From an uncultured Selenomonadales bacterium (GTDB taxonomy: Bacteria; Bacillota; Negativicutes; Acidaminococcales; Acidaminococcaceae), in NCBI GenBank assembly GCA_900314855.1, contig OMWZ01000003.1, positions 40,095 to 104,094 of the forward strand: a stretch of DNA of 64,000 nucleotides, given 5' to 3'. Of the stretch, positions 1 through 8,269 are shown piece by piece. Position numbers and translations under genes: made by a program. The notes under the pieces were generated by a model. The model did no database searches. It was not told the DNA's origin and saw only the letters and a list, made by a program, of their open reading frames with translations. Positions within the stretch are counted from its first letter, which is position 1, and every line of letters starts with the position of its first letter.

Positions 1-980
1 CGTCCTTTAAGGATATTTATTTTACGGGCGGAGGCAGCGAAGGGGACAACATGCTGCTCCGCGGCGCGGCCCACGCCCTGCGGGAGAAGGGCCGTCATAT
101 CGTGACGACCCAAATCGAGCATCACGCGGTCCTGCGTACGTGTGAGGCCCTGGAAAAGGAAGGCTTCGCCGTGACGTATGTCCCCGTCGGGGCCGACGGC
201 CGCGTGGACCCGGAAACGGTGCGGCAAGTCCTGCGGCCCGATACGATCCTCCTGTCCGTCCAGTACGCCAACAATGAGATCGGCACGCTGCAGCCCGTGG
301 CGGAGCTGGGCGCCCTGGCCCGGGAACGGGGCATCCTGTTCCACACGGACGCCGTGCAGGCGGCCGGCCATGTCCCCCTCGACGTGGAACGGGAACACAT
401 CGACCTGCTGACCCTGACGGCCCACAAATTCCACGGGCCCAAAGGCTGCGGCGCGGTCTATGTGCGGCACGGCATCGACCTGGAACCCCTGATTTACGGC
501 GGGCCCCAGGAACGGGGCTGGCGTGCCGGGACGGAAAACGTACCGGGCATCTGCGGCCTCGGCATGGCGGCGGACCACGCCGTCCGCTGCCTGGAACAGA
601 CGGGCGTGCGGGTCCGGGCCCTGCGGGATCACCTGATCGACCGTGTCCTGTCGGAAATTCCCGGGACGGCCCTGAATGGCTCGCGGGAGTACCGCCTGCC
701 GAACAACGCCAACTTCCGTATCGACGGGGTGAACGGCGAAGACCTGCTGCTGCTCCTCGATTTCGCCGATATCGCCGCGTCCAGCGGCAGCGCCTGCGCC
801 AGCGGCAGTCTGGACCCGTCCCATGTCCTCCTCGCCTTGGGCCTGACGCCGGAAGAGGCCCGCAGCAGCCTGCGCTTCACCTTATCGGAGTTTACGACGA
901 AACCGCAGATCGACTACACGGTGGAAAAGTTGAAGGAAGCCGTTACGCGCCTGCGCGGCGCCGCCCCGGGGCGGCAGTGA
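1..980 (+). CDS. Cysteine desulfurase, NifS/IscS family (5' truncated by window edge)
   Basis: PLP-dependent enzyme that takes sulfur from L-cysteine for Fe-S clusters or tRNA thiolation. The reading frame is open from base 3, before the first ATG at 51, and the upstream residues (YFTGGGSEGDN) are the family's PLP-phosphate region, so the gene begins left of the window. About 325 residues are visible. Seen: the IEHHAV histidine motif, the PLP lysine in TAHKFHGPKG, and the catalytic cysteine in SSGSACASGS close to the C-terminus. The spacing is that of class I NifS/IscS proteins. No scaffold (iscU/nifU) or tRNA thiolase follows, so the sulfur acceptor cannot be told; NifS, IscS and similar paralogues cannot be separated here. 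Confidence 0.93.
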   Translation, partial: SFKDIYFTGGGSEGDNMLLRGAAHALREKGRHIVTTQIEHHAVLRTCEALEKEGFAVTYVPVGADGRVDPETVRQVLRPDTILLSVQYANNEIGTLQPVAELGALARERGILFHTDAVQAAGHVPLDVEREHIDLLTLTAHKFHGPKGCGAVYVRHGIDLEPLIYGGPQERGWRAGTENVPGICGLGMAADHAVRCLEQTGVRVRALRDHLIDRVLSEIPGTALNGSREYRLPNNANFRIDGVNGEDLLLLLDFADIAASSGSACASGSLDPSHVLLALGLTPEEARSSLRFTLSEFTTKPQIDYTVEKLKEAVTRLRGAAPGRQ

Positions 981-1013
981 GAAGACCGGACGCCGCGGGG
1001 GGAAGGCCGGGTG

Positions 1014-1043
1014 TTGGCACGCGCGCCCCGGTTGTGATACAAT
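1014..1043 (+). promoter_or_regulatory. Sigma-70-type promoter for the small gene at 1077
   Basis: TTGGCA at 1014-1019 and TACAAT at 1038-1043 are 18 bases apart, about 30 bases upstream of a GGGAGG ribosome binding site. The gene downstream therefore need not depend on the desulfurase transcript. Confidence 0.5.
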
Positions 1044-1076
1044 GAAACGAGCAATTTGGACGGGAGGAACACGCCA

Positions 1077-1469
1077 ATGGTGGATGGAAAGAAACTGGAC
1101 CGGGAATTCAACCGGTATATGGACTTGTATAAAAGCGACAAGGAACTGGGGCAGCTCATGCTGAAACTTTCGTACCAGGAGTTGTTCAACGACAAGTTCC
1201 TGCAGGAAAACAGCCGGTTCAAGAATTTGGACGATATGCTGTTCCGCGGCGGCTTCGGCCTGACGAACCCCATGGAAATCGAGCAGGTCAACCAGGACAA
1301 GTGGAACGAGTACATCGCGGCCTACACGGATTGCCGTACGTGGCACCAGTTCGGCAAGCTGGCCATGGTGGACTGGATGAAGACCGTCGTCCGTCTCGTC
1401 GGCCAGGCCAAAAAGAAGGAAGCCGAAGACAAGAAGCACGGCGGCGAAGGAAACAAGGCCGACCAATAA
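1077..1469 (+). CDS. Small soluble hypothetical protein, 130 aa
   Basis: I do not recognise a family. The start is ATG 1077, because GGGAGG at 1062-1067 sits at a normal distance. An in-frame TTG at 1056 lies upstream of that site. The protein has no signal peptide or membrane segment. It is mostly amphipathic helix, with a central GGFGLTNPMEIEQVNQ stretch, several aromatic residues (YTDCRTWHQF) and a Lys/Glu-rich C-terminal tail. It has its own promoter and a strong terminator follows, so it is probably monocistronic. Base use is like its neighbours, which argues for a real resident gene. Function unknown. Confidence 0.7.
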   Translation: MVDGKKLDREFNRYMDLYKSDKELGQLMLKLSYQELFNDKFLQENSRFKNLDDMLFRGGFGLTNPMEIEQVNQDKWNEYIAAYTDCRTWHQFGKLAMVDWMKTVVRLVGQAKKKEAEDKKHGGEGNKADQ

Positions 1470-1500
1470 AAAAAGACCCTGTCCTTGCGGCAGGGAAACG

Positions 1501-1535
1501 AAGGGCGGAACGCGTGGCGGCGTTCCGCCCTTTTT
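1501..1535 (+). terminator. Rho-independent terminator
   Basis: A 12-bp stem pairs 1501-1512 with 1521-1532 (GGGCGGAACG with its complement) around an 8-base loop and runs into TTTTT. It closes the small gene ending at 1469. Confidence 0.8.
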
Positions 1536-1601
1536 GCGTCCGGAGGCGGATGGGGGGCGAACACGTTCGCGCAAAAAACGAACATCAATTCAATAAAAGG
1601 A

Positions 1602-1630
1602 TTGACAAGCGAACAAAGATGGTTTAGAAT
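1602..1630 (+). promoter_or_regulatory. Strong sigma-70-type promoter of the LysM gene
   Basis: A consensus TTGACA (1602-1607), a 17-base spacer and TAGAAT (1625-1630). A LexA-like half site, CGAAC, lies inside the spacer at 1610-1614, and a complete SOS box lies just downstream at 1650-1663. A near-consensus promoter held down by a repressor fits a damage-induced gene. Confidence 0.75.
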
Positions 1631-1649
1631 ACGATTAAAGAAACGAGAA

Positions 1650-1663
1650 CGAACAAATGTTTC
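1650..1663 (+). promoter_or_regulatory. SOS (LexA/DinR) box
   Basis: CGAACAAATGTTTC matches the B. subtilis LexA consensus CGAACRNRYGTTYC, recalled from published work, at every position. It lies about 20 bases past the -10 element, where a bound repressor would block early elongation. Other CGAAC half sites occur at 1558 (with a GTTCG partner at a 2-base spacing), 1579 and 1610. Confidence 0.75.
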
Positions 1664-1680
1664 TGAAAAGAGGGGGTACC

Positions 1681-1983
1681 ATGAAAAAGAGTTTGCTTGC
1701 CTTCCTGCTGGGCGCCATCCTGAGCGCCGGCTTTACATACGTCCATGTTTCCGCTTCCCCTGTCGTCTATGAAAACCAGGCGATCACCGTCCATACGGGC
1801 GATACGCTGTGGACCATCGCGTCGCGCTGGAGTCAGCAGGACGAGGACGTGCGGGAGGTCATTGAACGGATCCGCACGGCGAACCGCCTGTCCGATACGC
1901 GCATCCGCGCGGGGCAGCAGCTTGTCATCCCGGTCCGCCGCGAGGCCCGTCCCGACCGGGCCGTGGCTGTCGCGGCGCGGTAA
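1681..1983 (+). CDS. Membrane-anchored LysM protein, YneA-like
   Basis: A 100-residue protein with an N-terminal hydrophobic segment (about residues 3-22: LLAFLLGAILSAGFTYVHV) followed by one LysM domain (about 33-85: VHTGDTLWTIASRWSQ to AGQQLVIPV). It therefore should sit in the cytoplasmic membrane with the peptidoglycan-binding domain outside. ATG 1681 follows AGAGGGGG; an ATG at 1657 lies inside the SOS box and has no ribosome binding site. Size and layout match the SOS-induced division inhibitor YneA of Bacillus (one transmembrane helix plus LysM, about 100 residues), and the SOS box supports that role. The neighbour is not lexA as in Bacillus, so the assignment rests on architecture and the operator. 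It may instead be a simple wall-binding protein. Confidence 0.8.
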   Translation: MKKSLLAFLLGAILSAGFTYVHVSASPVVYENQAITVHTGDTLWTIASRWSQQDEDVREVIERIRTANRLSDTRIRAGQQLVIPVRREARPDRAVAVAAR

Positions 1984-2015
1984 CGGGAAGCCCGGATCGT
2001 TCCCCTTCCTTCGTC

Positions 2016-3005
2016 TTATCCCATCTTACGCTGCAATTTTTCCCAATAATCCCCCGGCACGACAATGTCGCGCGCGGGGATTTTTTTCGCGTCAAAGAAG
2101 GGCAGCAGCTCCTGCGCCCGCAAGGGTTCCGGCTTGTCGAGCTGCCCCAGGAGCCAGGCCAGATAGCCCAGGAGCGGTTCCGGGCTGTCGCAAAGGGAAC
2201 GCAGGAAGCCCGTGTCGCAGGCTTTTTCGCGCTTGGCCAGGCGGCTGCCGTCGGGGGCGACGAGAAGGGGCAGGTGCAGGTACGACGGCGGACGGAAGCC
2301 GAGGAGGCGGGACAGGTAGAGCTGCGGCGCGGCGGAACTGAGCAGGTCCCCGCCGCGGACGACCTGGCTTACGCCCTGGAGTCCGTCGTCGATGGTGACG
2401 GCCAGCTGGTAGGCGAAGACGCCGTCGCTGCGCCGGACGATGATGTCCCCCCAGTCCGTGGCTAGGTTGTAGCGCTGGGGACCGTAGTGGCCGTCCGTGA
2501 AGGTCAGGTCTTCCGCGGGCAGGCGCAGGCGCCAGGCTGGGGAGCGGCGCCGGGCCCTTTCCGCCGCTTCGGCCGGGGTCAGGGAGCGGCAGGTGCCGGC
2601 GTAGACGAAGCGGCCGTCGCTGGCGTGGGGCGCGTCGGCCACGTGGAGCTGGGCGCGGCTGCAAAAGCAAGGGTACAGGTGGCCGTCCTGCCGCAGGCGG
2701 TCAAAATAGTACGTATAGATACTGGCACGCTCGCTCTGATAAGGGACAGTCCCGTTGTCCCAGGACAGCCCCAGCCATTCCAGGTCGGACAGGATGAGGT
2801 CCGCGAAAGACCGGGGACAACGCAGGGAATCCAGGTCTTCCATGCGCAGGAGAAACGTGCCGCCCTGACTTTTGGCACAGAGCCAGGCGGCCAGCGCGGT
2901 GTACAGATTGCCCAGGTGCATCCGCCCGCTCGGCGAGGGCGCAAAGCGGCCGCACGGGGGCCGGTGGGATTCGGCGGTGTAAGGGACAGATTCCGTTGGG
3001 GACAC
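2016..3005 (-). CDS. gluQ: Glutamyl-Q tRNA(Asp) synthetase
   Basis: Truncated glutamyl-tRNA synthetase paralogue that attaches glutamate to queuosine in the anticodon of tRNA-Asp. Its 329 residues are the short family length with no anticodon-binding domain. Seen: class I entry GRFAPSPSGRMHLGN (HIGH motif read as HLGN), LLRMEDLD, a zinc-site region with Cys pairs (CFCSRAQL to YAGTCRS), DWGDIIVRRSDGVFAYQLAV, and the KMSKS equivalent SRLAKREK. The start is GTG at 3005; the ribosome binding site is not clean, so a slightly different start is possible. The gene converges with the LysM gene and diverges from the unknown at 3125, with which it shares an AT-rich promoter region. Confidence 0.93.
   Translation of the reverse strand: MSPTESVPYTAESHRPPCGRFAPSPSGRMHLGNLYTALAAWLCAKSQGGTFLLRMEDLDSLRCPRSFADLILSDLEWLGLSWDNGTVPYQSERASIYTYYFDRLRQDGHLYPCFCSRAQLHVADAPHASDGRFVYAGTCRSLTPAEAAERARRRSPAWRLRLPAEDLTFTDGHYGPQRYNLATDWGDIIVRRSDGVFAYQLAVTIDDGLQGVSQVVRGGDLLSSAAPQLYLSRLLGFRPPSYLHLPLLVAPDGSRLAKREKACDTGFLRSLCDSPEPLLGYLAWLLGQLDKPEPLRAQELLPFFDAKKIPARDIVVPGDYWEKLQRKMG
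2047..2087 (+). terminator. Terminator overlapping the 3' end of gluQ
   Basis: AATCCCC at 2047-2053 pairs with GGGGATT at 2076-2082, with an inner CGAC/GTCG hairpin, followed by a run of T. On the plus strand it would end the LysM transcript although it lies inside the last codons of the convergent gluQ gene. Confidence 0.55.
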
Positions 3006-3043
3006 CTTCTTTCCGTGGCATAGTTCATAATTTTTTCGTTATT

Positions 3044-3067
3044 ATTATAGCATAAGGATAGTATAAT
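3044..3067. promoter_or_regulatory. Divergent -10 elements between gluQ and the 3125 gene
   Basis: The AT-rich 3020-3070 gap contains TATAAT on the plus strand at 3062-3067 and TATAAT on the minus strand at 3044-3049. The -35 elements are weak on both sides, so the exact promoters are uncertain. Confidence 0.45.
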
Positions 3068-3124
3068 GAAAGGACAGAACGAAGTGTCCATCCGCGGGGA
3101 GAGCGGAGGGAAGGAGTTTGCACG

Positions 3125-4426
3125 ATGGAAGAGAAGAAATTGCGCGAAGAACAGGAAATCCGGGACGCGGCAGCCGGGACGGACGCCGTCGAAGCCACGG
3201 CCGAAGCGGAAGCCACAGCCGAAACGGAAGCCACGGCCGAAACGGAAGCCGCGGAAACCACCAACCAGCCGGAACCGTTGAAAGATATCGATATGGAATG
3301 GGAAGCCGAAAAGATCTGCCGCTGGGGCGCCGCCCGGGCGAGCGTTATTGTGGTGGCTCCCCTCCTGGGCAGCATGGCCCTCATTGCGAACGAAGTCTAT
3401 ATGATTACCCGCCTGGCGGACCTGCGGGGCGTGACCCTGTCCGAAGGGGCCGCCATGGGCCTGCTCGGATCCCTGGGGGCGACCTTTGTCGGCCAGTCCG
3501 TGGCGACCATTATCCCCATGCCGGCCCTGCAGGTCCCCCTGGCCATTTCCATTACGTACGGGGTCGGCAAGGCGGCCAACGCCTGGCTGAAGGCCGGCCG
3601 TCCGGAAGATGTGGCCGCGTTCCGCGAAGTCTATGAAAAGGCCCGCAAGGAAGGGGCGGACAACGCGGACACGTTCAGCCGCATGGATTGCCGCAACCGC
3701 CCGTTGGGCGACGAGTCGAAGAAATTCGACCTGGACGCCCTGAAGGAACAGGTGAAGAACCTCAACAAGGAGGATCTCTTCAACAGCGTGAAGGCCCGGG
3801 CCGACAAGGCGGAAACGAGCATTTCTGCCCGCCTGCGGGACATCAACGAACGCATCGTCAATCCCCTGAAGACCAAGAGCGACCGCTGGCTGTCGGCGCA
3901 GAACTGGAAGCAACTGTCCCGGGGCGAACTGGTCATCCCCTATGCGGAAATCCGCTGGTATATGACGCAGGCCCTGGCAGGCAGCGATTTTGCCCTGCTG
4001 GAGCTGGGCTATCAGGCGCCGGATTACCTGACCATGCAGCTGCAGCACAATTCTTACGGCACCTTGTCCCTGAAACTGTCCGTCCTGGACTTTTTCGTGG
4101 ACCAGACCGAAGCGACGGCCCACATCAAGGTCGAAGGGTTCGATATTTTCAACAACGAATTCGCCGCCCTGGTCGTCAATACCATCGGCGACAAGCTGAT
4201 CCTGGGAATCCTGGACCTGGCCTTCGACAAGGTGACCATCGAAAACAGGGATGTGGTGACGACGTATGAAGACGGCGTCATCGGCCTGGATTTCACCAAG
4301 ACGCTGCAGGAAAGCAAGATCGGCAGGACCCGCTTCCTGGAGAAGGCCGTCCTCGACGTGGTCCACTTTACGGACCTGAGCGTCATTGCCGAGGGGATCA
4401 AACTGAAGGCGACGGTCAAGCTGTAA
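3125..4426 (+). CDS. Hypothetical membrane-associated protein with acidic repeat and DUF697-like segment
   Basis: A 433-residue protein. Residues about 12-45 are an acidic Ala/Thr/Glu repeat. Residues about 60-165 resemble the DUF697/YcjF hydrophobic domain: WGAARASVIVVAPLLGSM, a charged stretch, then GAAMGLLGSLGATFVGQS and a Gly/Ala-rich ITYGVGKAANAWL. The remaining C-terminal half (from about 215) is mixed alpha/beta with no hydrophobic helices and no motif I know. The start ATG 3125 follows GGAAGGAG. A terminator follows at 4554, so it is probably transcribed alone. The DUF697 resemblance is by eye and function is unknown; a role at the membrane surface is inference. Confidence 0.8.
   Translation: MEEKKLREEQEIRDAAAGTDAVEATAEAEATAETEATAETEAAETTNQPEPLKDIDMEWEAEKICRWGAARASVIVVAPLLGSMALIANEVYMITRLADLRGVTLSEGAAMGLLGSLGATFVGQSVATIIPMPALQVPLAISITYGVGKAANAWLKAGRPEDVAAFREVYEKARKEGADNADTFSRMDCRNRPLGDESKKFDLDALKEQVKNLNKEDLFNSVKARADKAETSISARLRDINERIVNPLKTKSDRWLSAQNWKQLSRGELVIPYAEIRWYMTQALAGSDFALLELGYQAPDYLTMQLQHNSYGTLSLKLSVLDFFVDQTEATAHIKVEGFDIFNNEFAALVVNTIGDKLILGILDLAFDKVTIENRDVVTTYEDGVIGLDFTKTLQESKIGRTRFLEKAVLDVVHFTDLSVIAEGIKLKATVKL
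3191..3262 (+). repeat. 18-bp in-frame tandem repeat
   Basis: Three nearly identical 18-base units (3191-3208, 3209-3226, 3227-3244) and a degenerate fourth encode E-A-T-A-E-T type hexapeptides in the N-terminus of the 3125 protein. Such coding repeats can gain or lose units without shifting frame. Confidence 0.8.
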
Positions 4427-4553
4427 GCGCTTGCCGTACCTTGTGCGTCTGTTTCCCCCGTTTCCCTTGTACCTACTGTCCCCTGCCCGTATTCCCGGCG
4501 GGGGTCCCGCGGGTTTCCGCGGCAGTTCCCGCCCGCGGGCGGGTCTCTTAGGG

Positions 4554-4590
4554 GCCGCCCCCGGCGCTTCGGGGGCGGCTTTTTGTCTTT
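4554..4590 (+). terminator. Rho-independent terminator
   Basis: A perfect 9-bp GC stem (4554-4562 with 4571-4579) with an 8-base loop, followed by TTTTTGTCTTTT. It separates the 3125 gene from the replication/purine block. Confidence 0.85.
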
Positions 4591-4618
4591 TGCCAAATCT
4601 CCGTATCTGTAGTACAAT
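4590..4618 (+). promoter_or_regulatory. Promoter of the DUF2232-gdpP-rplI block
   Basis: TTGCCA at 4590-4595, a 17-base spacer and TACAAT at 4613-4618, immediately after the preceding terminator and about 60 bases before the GTG start at 4680. Confidence 0.6.
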
Positions 4619-4679
4619 ATAATAGTTGATTTGTGCCCGGAACCGAGAACCGGGCATTGTTGTTCACACGGAGGTAATT

Positions 4680-5708
4680 GTGGCCTTAACTTACGGAAGA
4701 AACCGGGGCAGTACGTCGGCTATGGTCGAGGGCGCGATTTTCGCGGCCATTGCCATCGTCTTCAACCTGCTCTTCTACTACGTCCCCTTCGTGGGCGTTT
4801 TCCTCAATCTCGTCATGCCGCTGCCGCTGGTCGTCTGCGGCATCCGGAATGGCATGCGCTACAGCATCCTGTCGGCCGTCGTGGCGACGGCCATTGTCGC
4901 CATGGTCATCAATCCCGTCCACGCGCTCTTTTTCCTCGCCGTCTTCGGCATCATGGGCGTGGCCCTGGGGGAGTGCGTCCACCGCAGGCTACCGGCGAAA
5001 AAGCTGTTCGCCATTTCCACGGCGGCAGGCCTTGTCAGCATTGGCCTGAACCTGGTCCTGGCCCTGTATGTGCTGGGCATCAATCCCGTGGACATGATGT
5101 TCAGCCAACTGGACGCGGCAGTGCCCCAGATGACACAGTCCCTGTCGGGCGCCATGGGAGCGCAGCAGGCCGCGGAGCTGGAGGCCCAGATGACCGAGAC
5201 CATGCGCCTGATGAAAATCGTCCTGCCTGGCGCCATGATCCTGGTGGCGCCGTGCCTGGTCCTGCTGAATTACTGGCTGGCCCGCAAAATCATGGCCCGG
5301 GCCGGCATCCAGCTGGATGGCTTCCCGCCGGCGGAACGGTGGGGCTTTCCCCGTATGGTGGCCTTGCTCTATGTGCTGGGGCTCGTCGGGCTCCAGTATT
5401 TGAACGGCGCGGGGATTCACAACTGGATGTACACGCTGGCGGCGAACGTCTGGACCATTTGCAGCATGCTGCTTGTCGTCCAGGGCCTCGTCGGGGTGTA
5501 CTGGTGGATGAAGCGCAAGGGGAAGAACCTGTTTTGGTTCCGCATCCTCGTGTTCGTGGCCCTCTTCCTGCCCGTCGTCACCCTGGCCATGACCTACGTC
5601 GGGGGATACGACATCCTGTTCGATCCCCGCGGCGTGCGGAAACAGGCCCCGGACCGCAAACCACAGGCCCCGGACGGGGACGGCCCGGCAGAGCGGCCCC
5701 GCAAGTAA
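4680..5708 (+). CDS. DUF2232 (YybS-like) integral membrane protein
   Basis: A 342-residue multi-spanning protein with about eight hydrophobic segments, for example AIFAAIAIVFNLLFYYVPFV near the start and LVFVALFLPVVTLAMTYV near the end. Charged loops include a short amphipathic stretch rich in Met/Gln/Glu (about residues 155-180). The start is GTG 4680, since GGAGG at 4670-4674 is correctly spaced; an upstream ATG lacks a site. The family is YybS/DUF2232, encoded directly before gdpP in Bacillus as here, and it resembles S-component-like membrane proteins. Its biochemical role is not established. The gene lies 52 bases before gdpP and is probably cotranscribed. The last 25 residues are polar and Pro/Asp-rich. 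Confidence 0.85.
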   Translation: MALTYGRNRGSTSAMVEGAIFAAIAIVFNLLFYYVPFVGVFLNLVMPLPLVVCGIRNGMRYSILSAVVATAIVAMVINPVHALFFLAVFGIMGVALGECVHRRLPAKKLFAISTAAGLVSIGLNLVLALYVLGINPVDMMFSQLDAAVPQMTQSLSGAMGAQQAAELEAQMTETMRLMKIVLPGAMILVAPCLVLLNYWLARKIMARAGIQLDGFPPAERWGFPRMVALLYVLGLVGLQYLNGAGIHNWMYTLAANVWTICSMLLVVQGLVGVYWWMKRKGKNLFWFRILVFVALFLPVVTLAMTYVGGYDILFDPRGVRKQAPDRKPQAPDGDGPAERPRK

Positions 5709-5760
5709 GAAAGGCGGCTGCGGATCCCCCTGGGGCCGCGTCCGCTGAAGGAGTCCTATT

Positions 5761-7839
5761 ATGTTCAACAAGAGTTTATTTTCCAACTGGAAAGATGTCA
5801 CCTTGTACGTGACCATCATTTTCCTGCTGCTCGCCGCCCTCAGCTTCGAAGAACCCCTTTTCCTGCCGGTGGCCCTCCTGATCGCCATTTCCGTCTTTTG
5901 GTTCGCGCGGCGGACCCTGGTCAACAAGCGTCTCTCCATGTCGGGGTACCTGGATGACATCATCCGCAACATCGACCGGGCCAACCATTTTGCCGTGCGC
6001 AACCTGGACGTGGGCATTGCGGTCTTTTCGTCCGACGGCAAGCTGCAGTGGAAAAACGAAAAGTTCCAGAGTATCGTCGGCAAGACGCAGCTGGAGGGCA
6101 AGCGGCCCGAAGAGGTCCTGCCCCTGGCGGAGAACGCCTTCGAGACGATGTGCGTCAAGGACGACGAAAAGGTCCTGCGGCTCCAGGACCGCTGGTACAA
6201 TATGCGCTATTTCAGCGTCCAGAGCAAGCCGGGCGACCGGGCTCGGGACAATGCCGTCCACAGCAGCCTCATGGTCTACCTGATGGATGTGACGGAACTG
6301 GAGAACTTGAAAATCAAATACCACGACGACAGCCTCAACATCGCCTTTGTCCGCTTCGACAACTATGAAGACGTGGCCAAGGGGATGGGTGAAGCCGCCC
6401 GGGCGAACCTGACGGGGGAAGTGAGCGAGCGCGTGTCCCAGTGGGCCGAGACCCTGAACGGGTTTGTCTGGCGGTCCGGCAAGGAAAACTGTATGGTCGG
6501 GTTCACGAATGTGGGCCTGCAAAAAGCGCTGGAAGACAAGTTCAGCATCCTGGACCGCGTCCGGGAAATCAAGCTGGAAAACAAGCTGGCGCCGACCTTG
6601 TCCATCGGCATTTCCGGCGAAGGGGCGACGCTGGCCGAAATCAGCATGAATGCCTCGAAGGCCCTGGATCTGGCCTTGGGCCGCGGCGGCGACCAGGTCG
6701 TGGTCCAGGCGGGCAAGGAAATGCAGTACTTTGGCGGCACGAGCACGGTCAACGCCAAGAGCACCCGCGTGCGTGTCCGCATCGTGGCCCATACGATCCG
6801 CGAGCAGATGACCGCGGCGGACCGCGTCTTTGTCATGGGACACGAAAACGAGGATTACGACGCCATTGCCAGCGCCGTCGGCGTGGCCAAGATGGCCCTG
6901 TCCCTTCGGAAACCGGTCTTTATCGTGTACAGCGGCAATTCCATGTCCTTTGAAAAAGTACGGGAATACCTGTTTGACGAAAAGGACAAGATGAAATCGG
7001 ACGATGTCCATTATCTGGACCACATCGTCACGGAAGAAGAGGCCCTGAAAGAAATCACGCCGAAGAGCCTCCTCATGCTCGTCGACCACCACCGGGCCGT
7101 CCTCTGCGCCAGCCGCAGGGTCCTGGACGCCATTCCGAGGAACCGCATCATCATCGACCACCACCGCCGGGCGGAAGACGTCATCCCCAACACGATCCTC
7201 CAGTACATGGAGCCGTCGTCGTCTTCCACCAGTGAGCTCGTGACGGAGCTGGTCGGCTATTTCGACGAAAAACTGGAATTCGACCAGGAGGAAGCGACCC
7301 TGCTGTATTGCGGCCTCGTCGTCGACACGAAAAACTTCAATGTCCAGACGGGGGAACGGACCTTCGAGGCGGCGGCCCTCCTGCGCCGCAGCGGGGCGGA
7401 CCCGCTCCTCGTACGGCAGCTGTTCAAGGACGATCTGGCGTCGTACCAGGAACGGTGCCGCGTCATCGCCCACACGGAAATGCCGATTCCCCACCTGGCC
7501 ATTTCCGTCAACCACTGTCCGGAAGCGCGGGCCAGCGAGGCCAGTGTTGTCGCGGCCCAGGCGGCGGACAGCCTGATCAATATCACGGATATTTCCGTCG
7601 GCGTCGTCCTGACGGACTTCGGCAACGGCGACATTTCGGTCAGCGCCCGCAGCGACGGCAGCATCAACGTCCAGGTCATTATGGAAGAACTCGGCGGCGG
7701 CGGACACCAGACCGTAGCCGGCGTGCAGCTCCACGGGGCGTCGGTGGACGACGTCAAGCGCCAGATTATCGAGCTGGCGCAGCAGCAGATGGAAGAAGCA
7801 AAGGAGAAAAACAAAGATGAAAGTAATCTTACTGACTGA
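5761..7839 (+). CDS. gdpP: Cyclic-di-AMP phosphodiesterase GdpP
   Basis: Membrane-bound enzyme that hydrolyses c-di-AMP and so affects osmotic and cell-wall homeostasis. At 692 residues it is near the family length. Domains in order: two transmembrane helices (about 15-60), a PAS-like region, a degenerate GGDEF domain (about 170-315), then the DHH phosphoesterase (MGHENEDYDAIASAVG with the metal-binding H and two D, LVDHHR, IIIDHHRR, CGLVVDTKNF) and DHHA1 (ELGGGGHQTVAGVQL). All expected metal ligands are present, so it should be active. AAGGAG precedes ATG 5761. Its 3' end overlaps rplI by 23 bases, the order known from Bacillus, so the two are translationally linked. Confidence 0.95.
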   Translation: MFNKSLFSNWKDVTLYVTIIFLLLAALSFEEPLFLPVALLIAISVFWFARRTLVNKRLSMSGYLDDIIRNIDRANHFAVRNLDVGIAVFSSDGKLQWKNEKFQSIVGKTQLEGKRPEEVLPLAENAFETMCVKDDEKVLRLQDRWYNMRYFSVQSKPGDRARDNAVHSSLMVYLMDVTELENLKIKYHDDSLNIAFVRFDNYEDVAKGMGEAARANLTGEVSERVSQWAETLNGFVWRSGKENCMVGFTNVGLQKALEDKFSILDRVREIKLENKLAPTLSIGISGEGATLAEISMNASKALDLALGRGGDQVVVQAGKEMQYFGGTSTVNAKSTRVRVRIVAHTIREQMTAADRVFVMGHENEDYDAIASAVGVAKMALSLRKPVFIVYSGNSMSFEKVREYLFDEKDKMKSDDVHYLDHIVTEEEALKEITPKSLLMLVDHHRAVLCASRRVLDAIPRNRIIIDHHRRAEDVIPNTILQYMEPSSSSTSELVTELVGYFDEKLEFDQEEATLLYCGLVVDTKNFNVQTGERTFEAAALLRRSGADPLLVRQLFKDDLASYQERCRVIAHTEMPIPHLAISVNHCPEARASEASVVAAQAADSLINITDISVGVVLTDFGNGDISVSARSDGSINVQVIMEELGGGGHQTVAGVQLHGASVDDVKRQIIELAQQQMEEAKEKNKDESNLTD

Positions 7840-8269
7840 TGTCAAGAAATTGGGCAAAAAAGGCGACATTGTGGAAACGGCCGAAGGATACGGCCGCAAC
7901 TACCTGATCCCGCACAACCTGGCGAAAGAAGCGACGACGGTCAACCTGAACCAGGCCCTGCAGGACAAACAGGTCGCCGCCCACCGCGCGGCCCAGCGCC
8001 ACGACGAAGCCGTTGTCCTGGCCGCCCAGATCGAAAAAGTGACGGTCCACATGGCGCTGAAAGTCGGCGCCAACGGCAAACTCTTCGGCGCCATCACGTC
8101 GAAGGACGTGGCCGAAGCCCTCATCGAACAGACGGGCCTTCAAATTGACCGCCGCAAAATTGAACTGAAACACAAAGTGACGGCTCCCGGGCTGTATCCC
8201 GCTGTGGCGAAACTCCATCCGGAAATTTCCGCCCAGTTCAACGTCGAAGTGACGGTCGCCGCGGAATAA
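7817..8269 (+). CDS. rplI: 50S ribosomal protein L9
   Basis: A 150-residue large-subunit protein that binds 23S rRNA near the L1 stalk. The N-terminal domain is textbook (MKVILLTDVKKLGKKGDIVE, then GYGRNYLIPHNLA), followed by the long connecting helix (about 40-75) and the C-terminal domain (KLFGAITSKDVAEAL). The start lies inside gdpP and the frames overlap by 23 bases. The last codons are part of a 39-bp tandem duplication that continues into the intergenic region. Confidence 0.97.
   Translation: MKVILLTDVKKLGKKGDIVETAEGYGRNYLIPHNLAKEATTVNLNQALQDKQVAAHRAAQRHDEAVVLAAQIEKVTVHMALKVGANGKLFGAITSKDVAEALIEQTGLQIDRRKIELKHKVTAPGLYPAVAKLHPEISAQFNVEVTVAAE

Noticed and set aside
2579..4657. A 692-residue minus-strand open frame
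   Set aside because: Antisense to the 3125 gene and overlapping gluQ; no ribosome binding site and no family resemblance.
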